A DNA stretch of 64,000 nt, from positions 310,001 to 374,000 of the forward strand of contig SFDQ01000002.1 in NCBI GenBank assembly GCA_004558145.1, in the 5' to 3' direction. The DNA is from Oscillospiraceae bacterium. Lineage in GTDB: Bacteria; Bacillota_A; Clostridia; Oscillospirales; Ruminococcaceae. The notes beneath the pieces were generated by a model that saw nothing but the letters and a program-made list of their open reading frames with translations, was not told the DNA's origin and ran no database searches. Shown here piece after piece: positions 34,027 to 42,841 of the stretch. The position numbers and the translations under genes are program-made. How positions within the stretch are numbered: the stretch's first letter is position 1; every line of letters begins with the position of its first letter.

Positions 34027-36115
34027 AGGGCAGAAGCTGCCCCGCCTCGGCGCTTTGCAGGTCGCCGGTCTTTTCGATGAAGTAGGCGTTGAAAATGTCC
34101 CGCACCACCGGCAGCAGGTTGGAACCGCCGCCGCCGTACTCCATGATGGCGCCGATGGCGATCTGGGGGTCCTCCACCGGGCCGTAGGCGATGACCGCGC
34201 TGTTCAGATAGGTCAGGCCCTTTTCCTTGTCGTAGTACTCGGCGCGCTGGGGGCTGCCGGTCTTGACGGCGATGGTCATGGGGTAGTCCCGCAGGGCGCT
34301 GCTGTTCTTGGCGGCCCGGATCATGCCCTCTTCCACCGCGTCAAAGGCGCCGATGTTGTCCTCCACCTGGGCCACCACCTCCGGCTCGAAGCTCTCCACC
34401 ACCTCGCCGGTGTTGGAGTCGCGGTAGCTGGAGATGAAGTGGGTGCGGTAGCGGGTGCCGCCGTTGGCCAGGGTGGCGGCGTAGGTGGCCAGCTGCACCG
34501 GGGTCACGGCGGTGTTGCCCTGGCCGATGGCGGCCATCAGCTCAAGGCCCAGGGTGAAGTTGTCGTCGTCCGGGTCGGTGGTGCGGCCGGTGTACTCCGA
34601 CAGCTCCACTCCGGTCTCGGTGGCAAGGCCCAGCGTGCGGGCCATCTCGTTGAAGTTCTCGGCCCCTTCCCGGCGGCCCAGGTCGTAAAAGTAGGTGTTG
34701 CAGCTGTAGCCCAGGGCGTCGTAGAGGTTCAGGCTGGCGCCGCCCACATGGCCGATTCCCTCGCACCGGGGGCCGCCGCTGGTGACGTAGTAGTTATAGC
34801 TGGACTGGGCGCCGCCGCAGCGGATGGGCGTTTCGGTGGGGGTGATGAGGCCGGAGAGCAGGCCCTCCAGCGCCACCACCGGCTTGAAGGTGGAGCCCGG
34901 CGAATACAGGCCCCGCAGCGCCCGGTCCACCAGGGGGGTGTTGGGGTCGCTGGCATACTGCGCGGCGTTGGTGCTGCGCAGGTTCAGATCGTAGCTGGGA
35001 TAGTTGACGCAGGCCAGGATGCCCCCGGTCTTGACGTCGATGACCACCACCGCCCCGGCGCAGGCCTCCTTGCCCTTGTACTGCTGGCCGTTGGCCTGCA
35101 GGTTGAGGATCTGGTTTTCCAGCGCCTCGTAGACCTTTTTCTGCAAATCGGCGTTGATGGTGGTCACCATGGTGAGACCCGGCTCCGGGTCCTGGATGAC
35201 CTCGGTGGAGATGATGACGCCGTCCTTGTCGCGGGTGACCTGCTTGAGGCCGTCCTCGCCCCGCAGCTTGTCCTCGCCCACCTGCTCCAGGCCCGCCTGA
35301 CCGATGGTGTCGTTCATGGCGTAGCCCTTCTCTTTCAGGGGGTAGCTGACATTGCCGTCCTCGTCGGTGACCTTCCAGTCCTCGGCGTAGATGGGGCCCA
35401 CATAGCCCAGCAGATGGGGGGCCAGGGTGCCGTCGGCATAGACGCGGTAGCTGGTCTCGGTGATGTCCGCGCCCTCGCTGGTGAGGCCCCGCTCCTTCAC
35501 GGTGGCCACCGTGCGGCTGCTCACGTCCTCGGCGAGGGTGAAGTTGTTGTTGTCGCTGAATTCCTCCAGCTCCATCTGGTAGCGGATGCCGCCTAGGATG
35601 CGCTGCCACTCGGGGGAATAGTCCTCCAGCTCATAGCGCTCCACCACGGCGGCCATCACCTGATCGGCGGTGGCGTAGGGCTGCTTGACCAGATTCTCTT
35701 TCAAAGCATCCAGCCGGCTCTGGGCGCGGGAGTCGTCCTCGGCGGCGGTGAACTCATAGTGGCCGTTTTCCGGCGCGCTGATGGGCATGGTGTCGTTCCA
35801 TTCGTCGCCGCCGGCCTGCAATATCTCCACCAGCTCCACCAGCGTCTCGTTCAAGTCGCCGGTGAGCATCAGCTTGTTGATGACAAGATTGTAGCCCGAG
35901 ACGTTGGAGGCCATGGCCCGGCCGTATTCGTCCACGATCTCGCCGCGGGCGGCGGGGATGCTGAACAGGTAGTTGCTCACCTGCTGGGCTTTTTCCAGCA
36001 GCTCCTCCCCCTGCACCAGCTGGAACTGCACCAGACGCAGGATGAAGATGCCCATCACCACGGCGGTGGCGATGATCAGCGCGCCGAGGCGGCGGGCAAG
36101 GCTTTTTCGGTCCAT
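34025..36115 (-). CDS. mrdA: Penicillin-binding protein 2 (elongasome transpeptidase)
   Basis: A 696-residue class B PBP that crosslinks wall peptidoglycan during elongation. One N-terminal membrane helix (about 9-30) precedes the dimerisation domain and the transpeptidase. Active-site motifs are in order: Ser408-X-X-Lys411 (SPGSTFK), SCN at 471-473 and KTG at 618-620. It lies directly after mreD, the usual rod-complex order. No rodA is present in the window. Confidence 0.95.
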   Translation of the reverse strand: MDRKSLARRLGALIIATAVVMGIFILRLVQFQLVQGEELLEKAQQVSNYLFSIPAARGEIVDEYGRAMASNVSGYNLVINKLMLTGDLNETLVELVEILQAGGDEWNDTMPISAPENGHYEFTAAEDDSRAQSRLDALKENLVKQPYATADQVMAAVVERYELEDYSPEWQRILGGIRYQMELEEFSDNNNFTLAEDVSSRTVATVKERGLTSEGADITETSYRVYADGTLAPHLLGYVGPIYAEDWKVTDEDGNVSYPLKEKGYAMNDTIGQAGLEQVGEDKLRGEDGLKQVTRDKDGVIISTEVIQDPEPGLTMVTTINADLQKKVYEALENQILNLQANGQQYKGKEACAGAVVVIDVKTGGILACVNYPSYDLNLRSTNAAQYASDPNTPLVDRALRGLYSPGSTFKPVVALEGLLSGLITPTETPIRCGGAQSSYNYYVTSGGPRCEGIGHVGGASLNLYDALGYSCNTYFYDLGRREGAENFNEMARTLGLATETGVELSEYTGRTTDPDDDNFTLGLELMAAIGQGNTAVTPVQLATYAATLANGGTRYRTHFISSYRDSNTGEVVESFEPEVVAQVEDNIGAFDAVEEGMIRAAKNSSALRDYPMTIAVKTGSPQRAEYYDKEKGLTYLNSAVIAYGPVEDPQIAIGAIMEYGGGGSNLLPVVRDIFNAYFIEKTGDLQSAEAGQLLP

Positions 36116-36159
36116 GGGCAGTTACCTCCTTTGCGGCGGGGAATGGGATGAGCGGCGGG

Positions 36160-36684
36160 TCAGTCGGGCAGAGCGAAGCGCCGGTTCACCCGGCGGGCGG
36201 CCCAGAGGCTGACGGGCGAAAGGGCGGCGGTGAACACCGCGATGGGCAGCACCACCTCGAAATAGCGGGCCGCGGCCCCGGCGTAGCCGGGCATGGCGTA
36301 GAAGAACAGAAAGTCCACGCCGGTGACCAGCACGGCGCACACGCCGCTCACCAGCACGAAGTTCATGGAGTTGAGCCGCAGATAGAGGCTCACCAGAATG
36401 GCGGCGCCGAAGCAGACACAGAGCATGCCCAGGCCCAGCAGGCCGCCGGGGCGGCCGGCGGTGAAGTCCCACAGGAGGCCGCCCACCGCGCCGAAGAAGG
36501 CGCCGGGATACTCGCCCTCGCACACCGCCACCGCAAGGCACAGCGGCAGGATGAACACCGGGCGTATCTCGCCCAGCACCAGAAAGCCGGGGGTGGTCTG
36601 GAGGGTGGCGGCCACCAGAAGCAGCACAAAGTAGCTGGCCCATTTGCCGGCCAGCATCAGATTGCGCTTGCTGCGTGAGGTCAT
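36160..36684 (-). CDS. mreD: Rod shape-determining protein MreD
   Basis: A 174-residue protein with about five membrane helices, including the LVLGEIRPVFILPLCLAVAVCEGEYPGAFFGAVGG region that is typical of MreD around its second helix. It bridges MreC and the RodA/PBP2 complex. AAGGAGG upstream; 12 bases after the mreC stop. Confidence 0.9.
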   Translation of the reverse strand: MTSRSKRNLMLAGKWASYFVLLLVAATLQTTPGFLVLGEIRPVFILPLCLAVAVCEGEYPGAFFGAVGGLLWDFTAGRPGGLLGLGMLCVCFGAAILVSLYLRLNSMNFVLVSGVCAVLVTGVDFLFFYAMPGYAGAAARYFEVVLPIAVFTAALSPVSLWAARRVNRRFALPD

Positions 36685-36696
36685 GGCGCGTCCTCC

Positions 36697-37548
36697 TTAC
36701 TCCTCGGAAGAATCAGAAGAATCATCGGTGACGATGAACACATGGGTCAGCTTGTTGATGTCCGCCCCCGGCTCCACCACCGCGATGGTTGAGGTGCCGC
36801 TCTCCTCGGGCACCAGCTCCAGGATGGTGCCCACCCGGATGTTGGCGGGGAACTCGCCCCCCAGGCCGGTGGTGATGATCTCGTCGCCCACCATGGCCAG
36901 GGTGTCGCGGGGGAGGTTTTCCAGCACGCACATGCCGTCGGCGGCGTAGTCCGCCGAGCCGTTCAGGTTGCCGCTGTCGCGGGTGCGGCTCACAAGGCAG
37001 GCCACATAGGACCCGGGCTGCAGGATGGTCATCACCTTGCTGCTGTTCAGATCCGCCTCCAGCACGCGGCCCACAAGATAGCCCTTGTCGCTGACCACCA
37101 CGTCGCCCTTTTCCACCCCGTTCAGGGTGCCCTGGTCGATGGTGAAGCCGCCGAAGCGGTCCAGCGGGTCGCGGCTGATGACAAAGGCCGAGGCGTACTG
37201 GAACTCGGGGTTCTCCTCCCGGATGTTGAGCAGGTCGCGGAAAGCCTTGTTCTCCGCCGCCAGCTGGTCATAGTCCACCAGCTGGTCCCGCAGCTCCTGG
37301 TTCTCCTGCTGCAGGGCCTCGTTCTCGGCGATGATCTGGTCGATGCGCACGTATTTGTCCAGCAGGCCGTCCACCCCGCCGCCCAGCAGCTGAGCCGCCT
37401 TCTGGAAGGGGGTGAGCAGCGCGCCCATGATCTCCTGGGGGGCGTTGGTCAGCCGGCCGTTGGCGCCGGCCCAGGCCATCATGCCCGCCAGCACCACCGC
37501 CACGGCCAGCAGGATCTTGAATTTTTTGGTGTAGAAAAAGTCGCGCAT
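36697..37548 (-). CDS. mreC: Rod shape-determining protein MreC
   Basis: A 283-residue protein with an N-terminal membrane helix (about 10-28), a coiled coil (about 60-100, EALQQENQELRDQL) and the beta-barrel domain (about 110-270) that binds PBP2. The tail is rich in Ser and Asp. ATG 37548 with GAGGAG is preferred over a TTG two codons upstream. Confidence 0.93.
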   Translation of the reverse strand: MRDFFYTKKFKILLAVAVVLAGMMAWAGANGRLTNAPQEIMGALLTPFQKAAQLLGGGVDGLLDKYVRIDQIIAENEALQQENQELRDQLVDYDQLAAENKAFRDLLNIREENPEFQYASAFVISRDPLDRFGGFTIDQGTLNGVEKGDVVVSDKGYLVGRVLEADLNSSKVMTILQPGSYVACLVSRTRDSGNLNGSADYAADGMCVLENLPRDTLAMVGDEIITTGLGGEFPANIRVGTILELVPEESGTSTIAVVEPGADINKLTHVFIVTDDSSDSSEE

Positions 37549-37600
37549 GGGCAAAACTCCTCGCGTTGCGGTGTGAGGGCCGGGGCCCTCAATTCAAAAG

Positions 37601-37626
37601 GCGGGCGGCGAAAAAACGCCGCCCGC
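37601..37626 (-). terminator. Hairpin between mreB and mreC
   Basis: Perfect 10-bp arms GCGGGCGGCG/CGCCGCCCGC with a T6 loop on the minus strand, followed by CTTTTGAATTG. It could cut the downstream mreCD-mrdA level relative to mreB. A GAGGGC-cgg-GGCCCTC-like repeat lies next to it. Confidence 0.6.
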
Positions 37627-37666
37627 GCACAGGCTTTCTGCGCTGCGCCGCCTTGTTTTGCGGCGC

Positions 37667-38683
<1,017 letters not shown>

Positions 38684-38753
38684 GTTGAATTACTCTCCTT
38701 TACACACACTCTATGAACGTATATGATGCGATCACGCAGATTTTTACTTCTAT

Positions 38754-38782
38754 ATTATAACCGCAAGCCCTGTGTTTCTCAA
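38754..38782 (-). promoter_or_regulatory. Promoter of the mre operon
   Basis: TTGAGA (38777-38782), 17-base spacer, TATAAT (38754-38759). Confidence 0.85.
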
Positions 38783-38809
38783 GCGGCCGGGCGAAGTTTC
38801 GCATTTTGT

Positions 38810-39361
38810 TCAAAATTTTTGCAAAAGGCGGGCCAGACGGGAGACAGGAAGCCCCATAATGTTGTAGTAACAGCCCTCGATCTCCTCGCAGAAGAGGGCC
38901 GCGGCCCCCTGGATGCCGTAGCCGCCGGCCTTGTCGTAGGGCTCGTTGGTGGAGATGTAGGCCTCGATCTGCTCGTCGGTCAGCGGGAAAAAGCGCACCC
39001 GGGTGGTGGCGGTGAAGGTGTGGCTCTCGCCTTCGTGCCACACGCACACGCCGGTGTGGACGAAGTGGTCCGACCCGGAGAGGGCTTTGAGCATGCGGCG
39101 GGCGTCCTCTTTATCCTTGGGCTTGCCGAACACCTTGCCGCCGCAGTCCACCACGGTGTCGCAGCCGATGACGGTGTCTTCGGGGTATTCCCGGGCCACC
39201 ACCATGCACTTGCCGAAGGCGAGGTTCTCGGCGGTCTGGCGGGGGTCGGCGGCGGTGAGGGTGCTCTCATCAAAATCGCTGCCCACCACCTTGAAGTCGG
39301 TGGTGATGAGGCTCAAAAGCTCTTTGCGGCGGGGGCTGGTGGAAGCAAGGATCAATGACAT
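38810..39361 (-). CDS. maf: Maf-type nucleoside triphosphate pyrophosphatase
   Basis: A 183-residue Maf protein. It starts MSLILASTSPRRKELLSLI, keeps the catalytic VIGCDTVVDCGG and GKPKDKEDARRML motifs and ends GLPVSRLARLL. These enzymes hydrolyse non-canonical dTTP/UTP/CTP and are often named septum-formation inhibitors. Its place upstream of mreB is conserved in many Firmicutes. Confidence 0.95.
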   Translation of the reverse strand: MSLILASTSPRRKELLSLITTDFKVVGSDFDESTLTAADPRQTAENLAFGKCMVVAREYPEDTVIGCDTVVDCGGKVFGKPKDKEDARRMLKALSGSDHFVHTGVCVWHEGESHTFTATTRVRFFPLTDEQIEAYISTNEPYDKAGGYGIQGAAALFCEEIEGCYYNIMGLPVSRLARLLQKF

Positions 39362-39385
39362 AACGAAACGCTCCTTCGGTTTATT

Positions 39386-39631
39386 TCAGATGCGGGTGCG
39401 GGTGTAGGCGAAAATGGCCAGGCTGATGGTGATGATCTGGGCCACGCTGATGCCCATGGTGAAGTTGAGGTCCAGCTTGATGACGGACAGGTCCAGCACC
39501 GGGTGGAAGCCGATGCTCTGGGAGAAGGCCAGCCAGGAGAGACCGGGCGTTCCGGCGGCGAGGCTGGCGATCATGGCCCCCAGCAAAATGCCGGAGAGGA
39601 TGAAAAAGCAGAGCAGCAATGTGCGTTTCAC
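39386..39631 (-). CDS. DUF4321 family small membrane protein
   Basis: An 81-residue protein with two membrane helices (about 5-26 and 58-78) around a conserved-looking loop, LDLSVIKLDLNFTMGISVAQ. This matches the DUF4321 pattern found next to maf in clostridia. Function unknown; the locus suggests an envelope or shape role. Confidence 0.82.
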   Translation of the reverse strand: MKRTLLLCFFILSGILLGAMIASLAAGTPGLSWLAFSQSIGFHPVLDLSVIKLDLNFTMGISVAQIITISLAIFAYTRTRI

Positions 39632-39653
39632 GGGCGTATCTTCCTTTCTTTTG

Positions 39654-40094
39654 TCACAGGCGGCCGGTGGAGCCGAAGCCCCCCTCGCCCCGCTGGGTCT
39701 CGTCCAGTTTTTCGGCGAAGGTGAAGGCGCAGCGGGCCACGGGCATCACCATCAGCTGGGCCACCCGCTCGCCGGGCTCCAGGGTGCAGGGTTCATCCGA
39801 GAGGTTCACCAGTCCCACCTGGATGGCGCCGCGATAGTCCGAGTCGATGACCCCCACCCCGTTGGAGAGGGTCAGCCCCCGCTTGACGGCAAGGCCGCTG
39901 CGGGCGCACACCAGCGCCACATACTCCGGCCCCGGCAGCTGGATGGCCACCCCGGTGGGCACCAGCGCCCGGCCCATGGGGGGCACGGTGAGGGGCGCGT
40001 CCAGCACGGCGAAAAGGTCCGCCGCCGCCGCGCCCGCCGTGGCGTATTCCGGGGCCTTGGCCCCCGGCAGGGTGAGGGTGTATTTCACGTTCAT
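39654..40094 (-). CDS. dut: dUTP pyrophosphatase (trimeric Dut)
   Basis: A 146-residue dUTPase. The five motifs are visible: AGAAAADLFA, the CARSGLAVK, NGVGVIDSDYRG with the catalytic Asp, GERVAQLMV, and the C-terminal RGEGGFGSTG arm that closes the site. It removes dUTP and supplies dUMP. ATGA overlap with the U32 gene. Confidence 0.95.
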   Translation of the reverse strand: MNVKYTLTLPGAKAPEYATAGAAAADLFAVLDAPLTVPPMGRALVPTGVAIQLPGPEYVALVCARSGLAVKRGLTLSNGVGVIDSDYRGAIQVGLVNLSDEPCTLEPGERVAQLMVMPVARCAFTFAEKLDETQRGEGGFGSTGRL

Positions 40095-42205
40095 CTCGTT
40101 TCATCCTTTCCGGCCCCGGGGGCGCTGGGGGTCTTGAAGTAGAGCCCGCGGGTGAATTCCTCCGGCCAGCTCTCCCCTTTTTCCAGCGCCGCCAGCACCC
40201 GGGCGGCCTCGGCGGGCGTTTCCAGGGTGAACCAGGCAAGCGCTCCGTCCGCCGGGAGTTTTTTCAGCTTGTCCCCCATGTAAAGGGGCACGGGATTGTA
40301 GATCTGCCGCACTCCCCCGCCGCAGCGCACCGGGAACTGCCGGCGCTTGCGGTCGGTGAGCAGGCCCTGCTTGTCGCAGTGGGCGCAGTCGGTGACGTTT
40401 TGCAGCGGGCAGGCCCGGGTGATCATCAGCGGCAGGTGGCCGTACACGATGGCCCAGGTGGGCACACCGGGTTCGATGGCCTCCATCTCGGCAAAGGGCG
40501 TCTCGGGGGAGACGGTGAGGGCCGAGAGGCCCAGGTCCTTCCAGCACAGGGCGGACAGGGGGTTGGCCACATTGAGGCCGAAGCCGCCATAGAGTTTCCA
40601 GCCCTTCGCCAGGGGCAGATGGCCGATGTTGTGGACCATCACCCCGGCAAAGCCCGCGTCCTTCGCCTCGGCCAGGGCCTTGGCGGTGGCGGCCTCCATG
40701 CCGCCGAACATCACACGGGGAGCTTCCAGGACGGTTTTGGCCCGCAAGGCTTCCGGCACCTCCCGCCAGCGCAAAAGGGGCAGGATGACGCCTGCGAGGT
40801 CCCCGGGCAGGGGCGCGGGCAGCTGCTCCGGGCTTTCAAAGCGGGCCCAGAGCTGCTTTGCGCCCAGGGCGTGCCGCCGCGCCGCGGGCAGGCGGGCGGG
40901 GGCGCAGTTCCAAGCTTTGGGCGCACTGCGCAGGGCCAGAAGCTGCTCCAGCACGGCGCGGCGGGCGTCGTTCCAGGCGGAGGCGGGCAGATAGCCCGGC
41001 TCGCCCTCAAAGTCCACGCTCTCGGAATAAAAAGGGGTGCCGCCGGTCTTGGCCAGCGCCTTTTCGATGGCGGGGCGCTGGTCCGCCCGGGCGGGCTCCA
41101 TGGCCCCGGCCAGGGCCACTTCGGCCCGGCGGCCCGCGCCGTCGGCGGCGGCCAGGGTGCAGCCGTTTTCGGCCACGGTGACCGTGAAGGCCACCGGCAC
41201 CCGCTGGGCCTCCCGGCGGTAGAGCTCCCGGATGGCGGGCATGGCCGCCTTGCTGGCGGCGGTGTCCTCGGGGGTGCGCACGCCGAACATGGCGCCGCTT
41301 ATTTTTCCCTCGATGTAGCCGTTGGTGAAGCCGGAGCGGGAGAACACATCCTGCAGCTGCTGCTTGTCGAACGGCTCCCCCGCAAGGCTCTTGCGGCAGG
41401 CGTTGACGGCGGCGGCCACATACTCCGGCCCCCGCAGCCGGCCTTCGATCTTGACGCTGGCCACCCCGGCCTCGGCCAAAGCAGGCAGGCTGCCCACGGC
41501 ACACAGGTCTTTCAGGGACAGATGGGCCGCGCCGGAGCCGTCCGCCGCGAAGGGCAGACGGCAGGGGCCGGCGCACTCGCCCCGGTTGCCGCTGCGCCCG
41601 CCCAGAAAGGCACTCATGTAGCACTGGCCGGACACCGACATGCACAGCGCCCCGTGGACGAACACCTCGATCTCGATGGGGCTTTCCTTGGTGATGGCGG
41701 CAATTTCGGCAAGGCTCAGCTCCCGGGCCAGGATGGCCCGCTCGAAGCCCATTTCCGCCAGCTGCCGCACCCCGGACAGGGTGTGGACGGTGAGCTGGGT
41801 GGAGCCGTGGAGGGCAAGGCCGGGGGCCATCTGCCGCGCCAGGGCAGCGGTGGCCAGGTCCTGCACGATGAGCGCGTCCACCCCGGCCTCGGCGGCCATG
41901 CGGATGGTGTCGGCCAGAAGGCCCAGTTCGCCGGAAAAGGCGGTGGTATTCACCGCCGCGTGGACGCGCACGTCCCGCGCGTGGCAAAAGGCCACCGCCT
42001 CTTTCAGCTGCTGTGCGTCAAAATTGCCGGCGGTGCGCCGGGCGCTGAACTGCTTGAGGCCCAGATACACCGCGTTTGCCCCGGCAAAGACGGCGGCCCG
42101 CAGGGCTTCGCCGTCCCCCGCCGGGGCCAGCACCTCCACCGAACGGCGAAGGCCGTATTTCTTTGCCAGGCGCGCGGCCTGGACGGGGTCCGGCTGCCCG
42201 GTCAT
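40091..42205 (-). CDS. U32-family protein, RlhA-like (rRNA hydroxylase type)
   Basis: A 704-residue U32 protein. It begins near RRSVEVLAPAGDGEALRAAV, the family's start, and has cysteines in CMSVSGQC and GECAGPC that in U32 proteins bind an iron-sulfur cluster. KIEGRLRGPEYVA is typical. The length and the extra C-terminal domain resemble RlhA (E. coli YdcP), which hydroxylates C2501 of 23S rRNA, rather than short peptidase-named members. Protease activity of these proteins is doubtful. ATGA overlaps link it to both zapA and dut. Confidence 0.87.
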   Translation of the reverse strand: MTGQPDPVQAARLAKKYGLRRSVEVLAPAGDGEALRAAVFAGANAVYLGLKQFSARRTAGNFDAQQLKEAVAFCHARDVRVHAAVNTTAFSGELGLLADTIRMAAEAGVDALIVQDLATAALARQMAPGLALHGSTQLTVHTLSGVRQLAEMGFERAILARELSLAEIAAITKESPIEIEVFVHGALCMSVSGQCYMSAFLGGRSGNRGECAGPCRLPFAADGSGAAHLSLKDLCAVGSLPALAEAGVASVKIEGRLRGPEYVAAAVNACRKSLAGEPFDKQQLQDVFSRSGFTNGYIEGKISGAMFGVRTPEDTAASKAAMPAIRELYRREAQRVPVAFTVTVAENGCTLAAADGAGRRAEVALAGAMEPARADQRPAIEKALAKTGGTPFYSESVDFEGEPGYLPASAWNDARRAVLEQLLALRSAPKAWNCAPARLPAARRHALGAKQLWARFESPEQLPAPLPGDLAGVILPLLRWREVPEALRAKTVLEAPRVMFGGMEAATAKALAEAKDAGFAGVMVHNIGHLPLAKGWKLYGGFGLNVANPLSALCWKDLGLSALTVSPETPFAEMEAIEPGVPTWAIVYGHLPLMITRACPLQNVTDCAHCDKQGLLTDRKRRQFPVRCGGGVRQIYNPVPLYMGDKLKKLPADGALAWFTLETPAEAARVLAALEKGESWPEEFTRGLYFKTPSAPGAGKDETR

Positions 42206-42546
42206 GCGCGGCTCTCCCGCAGGCGCTGCACTTCCTTCTGCAGGCGCTCCACCTCGCGGCGGGCCTGCTCGGCGGCGAGTTTGGCCTTGGCGGCGTCCTC
42301 CAGATAGTCCTTGATCTGGCTGCGCATGTTGTCGGCGCTGGAGGCGTTCTTCTGCAGTTCGTCCAGATAGCCCAGGGCCACCACCACGGCGCTGGCGGCA
42401 ACGCTGGCCGAGGGGCTCTGGTTCATCAGCTCGTTCATATCCTTGTCCAGCCGCTCGGCCAGAGACTGCACATATTCCTCGGAGTCGGTGGTGGAGATCA
42501 CATAATTGGACCCGCACACCGTCAGTTTCACTTTGTTCGCAGGCAT
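42202..42546 (-). CDS. zapA: Cell division protein ZapA
   Basis: A 114-residue FtsZ-ring stabiliser. The N-terminal part has VKLTVCGSNYVISTTDSEEY, the conserved ZapA fold, followed by a long helical coiled coil (about 70-114). The ATG at 42546 with GAGGGAAG is chosen over one five codons upstream. First gene of zapA-U32-dut-DUF4321-maf. Confidence 0.92.
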   Translation of the reverse strand: MPANKVKLTVCGSNYVISTTDSEEYVQSLAERLDKDMNELMNQSPSASVAASAVVVALGYLDELQKNASSADNMRSQIKDYLEDAAKAKLAAEQARREVERLQKEVQRLRESRA

Positions 42547-42614
42547 GGTCTTCCCTCGCAATCGAATCTTCTTGTATTCAAAGCCGGGGCGCGCCCGGTT
42601 CTCTTTTATACGCT

Positions 42615-42643
42615 ATTATAATATATTTCACCGGCGCAGGAAA
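42615..42643 (-). promoter_or_regulatory. Probable zapA promoter
   Basis: TATAAT (42615-42620) with a weak TTTCCT at 17 bases, 68 bases before the zapA ATG. Confidence 0.5.
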
Positions 42644-42716
42644 GCCCATTTTTTGAAATTCCGCCCTCTTTTGGCTCCGCAAGGGCGGATTTCGGTTCCC
42701 GGGAACGGATTTTTTC

Positions 42717-42745
42717 TTGAAACAGCCGGCAAAACTTGGTACAAT
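42717..42745 (+). promoter_or_regulatory. Promoter of glycogen phosphorylase
   Basis: TTGAAA (42717-42722), 17-base spacer, TACAAT (42740-42745). Confidence 0.75.
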
Positions 42746-42747
42746 AG

Positions 42748-42811
42748 AAAAGCGTATGAACCGCTTTTTTCAAGGTCTGCGCCGCCCTTTCCCGGCGGCC
42801 GCGCCTTTTTT
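42748..42811 (+). terminator. Leader hairpins before glycogen phosphorylase
   Basis: Two stems lie in the roughly 90-base leader: AAAAGCG/CGCTTTT (42748-42768) followed by TT, and GCCGCC/GGCGGC with outer GC and AAGG/CCTT pairs (42772-42807) followed by T. Either could act as an early terminator. No riboswitch or leader peptide was recognised. Confidence 0.5.
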
Positions 42812-42841
42812 ATCCAACTCACAAGACAAGGGGAGATACAT

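Noticed and set aside
40091..42517. An 808-codon frame extending the U32 protein upstream
   Set aside because: The first 104 codons are a shadow of zapA. The ATG at 42205 overlaps the zapA stop in ATGA form.
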